7,027 bases of DNA from NCBI GenBank assembly GCA_023391175.1, contig JAEWBL010000643.1, positions 1 through 7,027 of the forward strand, in the 5' to 3' direction. The notes beneath the pieces are model-generated. The model was given only the letters and a program-made list of their open reading frames with translations, did not search any database and had not been told where the DNA came from. Position numbers and translations under genes: made by a program. Source of the stretch: Pseudomonadota bacterium. GTDB lineage: Bacteria > Pseudomonadota > Alphaproteobacteria > Rhizobiales > Xanthobacteraceae. Shown piece after piece: positions 5,811-7,027 of the stretch; the first letter of the stretch is position 1; each line of letters starts with the position of its first letter.

Positions 5811-5820
5811 TGGTATACAA
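5811..5820 (-). promoter_or_regulatory. TTGTATACCA site upstream of the small gene
   Basis: On the minus strand it contains TGTATACCA, the same 9-mer found at 3927-3935 in motif A upstream of transporter 2. Similarity stops after GTATACCA, so this may be a half-conserved site or a chance match. Confidence 0.3.
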
Positions 5821-5839
5821 AATACGCAGAGGCGGACCC

Positions 5840-5862
5840 GCAATGCTGCATAGCAGCATTGC
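5840..5862. repeat. GCAATGCTGC/GCAGCATTGC perfect inverted repeat
   Basis: A 10-bp perfect inverted repeat has a 3-base centre (ATA). It lies between pgi and the small gene. No T-run follows on either strand, so it is more likely an operator or mRNA 3' structure than a terminator. Confidence 0.5.
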
Positions 5863-5878
5863 CCGCTTCCGTCGGCAA

Positions 5879-5894
5879 GCGCGCTTAAGCGCGC
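5879..5894. repeat. GCGCGCTTAAGCGCGC palindrome after pgi
   Basis: A perfect 16-base palindrome 27 bases past the pgi stop codon. As RNA it would form a 6-bp stem with a UUAA loop, but no T-run follows on the minus strand. It may protect or weakly terminate the pgi transcript. Confidence 0.4.
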
Positions 5895-5921
5895 AGGGCG
5901 ATTAGGAGAAGAACAGGGGTT

Positions 5922-7027
5922 TCAGCCCTGCCGGAGCGCGCCGAGATGGGCGAGCAGGCCCGCCGTCGAGCCCGATGCACCCGTGGGAAGCGGCCCGCCC
6001 TGGACCGCCGGAAGTAACTGGGTCGCCAGCTCCTTGCCCAGTTCCACGCCCCACTGGTCGAAGGCGTTGATTCCCCACACCGCCGCCTCGACGAACACCC
6101 GGTGCTCGTAGAGCGCAATGATGCGGCCGAGCGAGAACGGGTCCAGCTCGGCATAGGCGATGGTGACGGACGGGCGGTCTCCGGGAAAAACGCGATGGGG
6201 CGCAATGGCCGCCACCTTGTCGGCATCGAAACCCTTCTCCACCAGCTGAGCCGCGGCCTCCTCCAGCGTGCGGCCGCGCATCAGCGCCTCCGCCTGGGCG
6301 AGGCAATTGGCCACCAGAAGGTTCTGGTGATTCGCCAGGTTCGCCTCGTGGCCCTGAGCCGCAATCAGGAACTCAACCGGCACCGTGTCGGTGCCTTGGT
6401 GGAGTAGCTGGAAAAAAGCGTGCTGGGCATTGGTGCCCGGCTCTCCCCAGACGATGGGGCCGGTGCCACGCACGGCTGGCCGGCCGTCGCGCGTGACGCT
6501 CTTGCCGTTGCTCTCCATGTCGAGCTGCTGGAGATAGGCCGGCAGGCGCGCGAGCCGCTGGTCGTAGGGGATGATGGCGCGGCTGGGAAAGCCGCAGACG
6601 TTGCGGTGCCAGATCCCGACGAGGCCCAGCAGCACCGGCATGTTCTGGTCCAGCGGCGCCGAGCGGAAATGCTCGTCCATGGCCGCGGCGCCGGCGAGGA
6701 ACTCACTGAACCGGTCCGGGCCGATGGCGATCATCACCGGAAGGCCGATGGCGGACCAAACCGAATAGCGACCACCCACCCAGTCCCAGAAGCCGAAAGT
6801 CCGCTCGCGCGAAATGCCGAAGGCTTCCACCCGGTCAAGCGCAGTGGAGACGGCGGCGAAATGGTCGCCGACCGCCGCTTCGCCCAGCGCATGCGCGATG
6901 AAGGCTCGGGCGGTGCCCGCGTTGCACATGGTCTCGACGGTGGTGAAGGTCTTGGAGGCGACGATGAACAGCGTCGTCGCGGGATTGAGCCCCTTGATGG
7001 TGTCGGCGATGTGAGCGCCGTCCACGT
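5922..7027 (-). CDS. pgi: Glucose-6-phosphate isomerase, 5' end beyond the window
   Basis: This cytoplasmic enzyme interconverts glucose 6-phosphate and fructose 6-phosphate in glycolysis and gluconeogenesis. The 367 residues present are the C-terminal two thirds of a protein usually near 550 residues. They align with E. coli Pgi from VDG(T/A)HIA onward. Residues counted from the window edge: ASKTFTT (23-29) and GGRYS (84-88) are sugar-phosphate site motifs. Glu171 in MESNGK, His202 in NAQHAF and Lys331 in GVELGK match the catalytic Glu, His and Lys. [10 protein letters not shown] (322-331) is the second family signature. The reading frame is open to the right edge; the codon at 7023-7025 is an internal Val, not a start. 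The stop is TGA at 5922-5924. No sign of damage. There is no evident link with the oxalate genes. Confidence 0.97.
   Translation of the reverse strand, partial: VDGAHIADTIKGLNPATTLFIVASKTFTTVETMCNAGTARAFIAHALGEAAVGDHFAAVSTALDRVEAFGISRERTFGFWDWVGGRYSVWSAIGLPVMIAIGPDRFSEFLAGAAAMDEHFRSAPLDQNMPVLLGLVGIWHRNVCGFPSRAIIPYDQRLARLPAYLQQLDMESNGKSVTRDGRPAVRGTGPIVWGEPGTNAQHAFFQLLHQGTDTVPVEFLIAAQGHEANLANHQNLLVANCLAQAEALMRGRTLEEAAAQLVEKGFDADKVAAIAPHRVFPGDRPSVTIAYAELDPFSLGRIIALYEHRVFVEAAVWGINAFDQWGVELGKELATQLLPAVQGGPLPTGASGSTAGLLAHLGALRQG

Noticed and set aside
7023..7025. GTG as the start of pgi
   Set aside because: It aligns with an internal Val of glucose-6-phosphate isomerase; about 180 N-terminal residues should lie to the right of the window.
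1..7027. CRISPR array, tRNA, rRNA, transposase or attachment sites
   Set aside because: No spaced direct-repeat array, cloverleaf-like segment, rRNA stretch or insertion-sequence ends were seen on either strand by eye.

Overview
The window is GC-rich bacterial DNA with strongly GC-biased third codon positions, which also produces long antisense open frames. Gene content and protein style suggest an alphaproteobacterium of the Hyphomicrobiales, perhaps Xanthobacteraceae-like. This placement is an inference from sequence character, not from a marker gene.

Layout, left to right. A stand-alone two-CBS-domain protein (43-513, +) ends in a strong intrinsic terminator. A roughly 190-base regulatory region with several dyads follows, then frc, formyl-CoA:oxalate CoA-transferase (761-1990, +). 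After a 112-base gap comes an oxalate/formate antiporter (OFA) family transporter (2103-3401, +). Next is a long gap of about 650 bases containing a 12-bp hairpin, a textbook UUCG terminator and an AT-richer promoter-like stretch. A second, paralogous OFA transporter follows (4056-5363, +), closed by its own terminator. On the opposite strand lie a small exported protein of unknown function (5439-5693, -) and the 3' two thirds of pgi, glucose-6-phosphate isomerase (5922 to the right edge, -).

How the genes work together. frc plus OxlT-type transporters is the classic oxalate-use set: oxalate enters in exchange for formate, and Frc moves CoA from formyl-CoA to oxalate. Oxalyl-CoA decarboxylase, which would complete the cycle, is not in this window. 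The CBS protein could be an adenylate-sensing accessory, but nothing here proves it. pgi belongs to central carbon metabolism and appears to be an unrelated neighbour.

The most interesting signal is regulatory. The regions upstream of frc and of the second transporter share two motifs at similar spacing: GTATRCCAGATWC (11 of 13 matching) and GTTYGCGAACGGG (12 of 13). The module is inverted relative to the gene at frc. The first transporter lacks it, which fits co-transcription with frc. This suggests one regulator, plausibly GntR-like, controlling both units.
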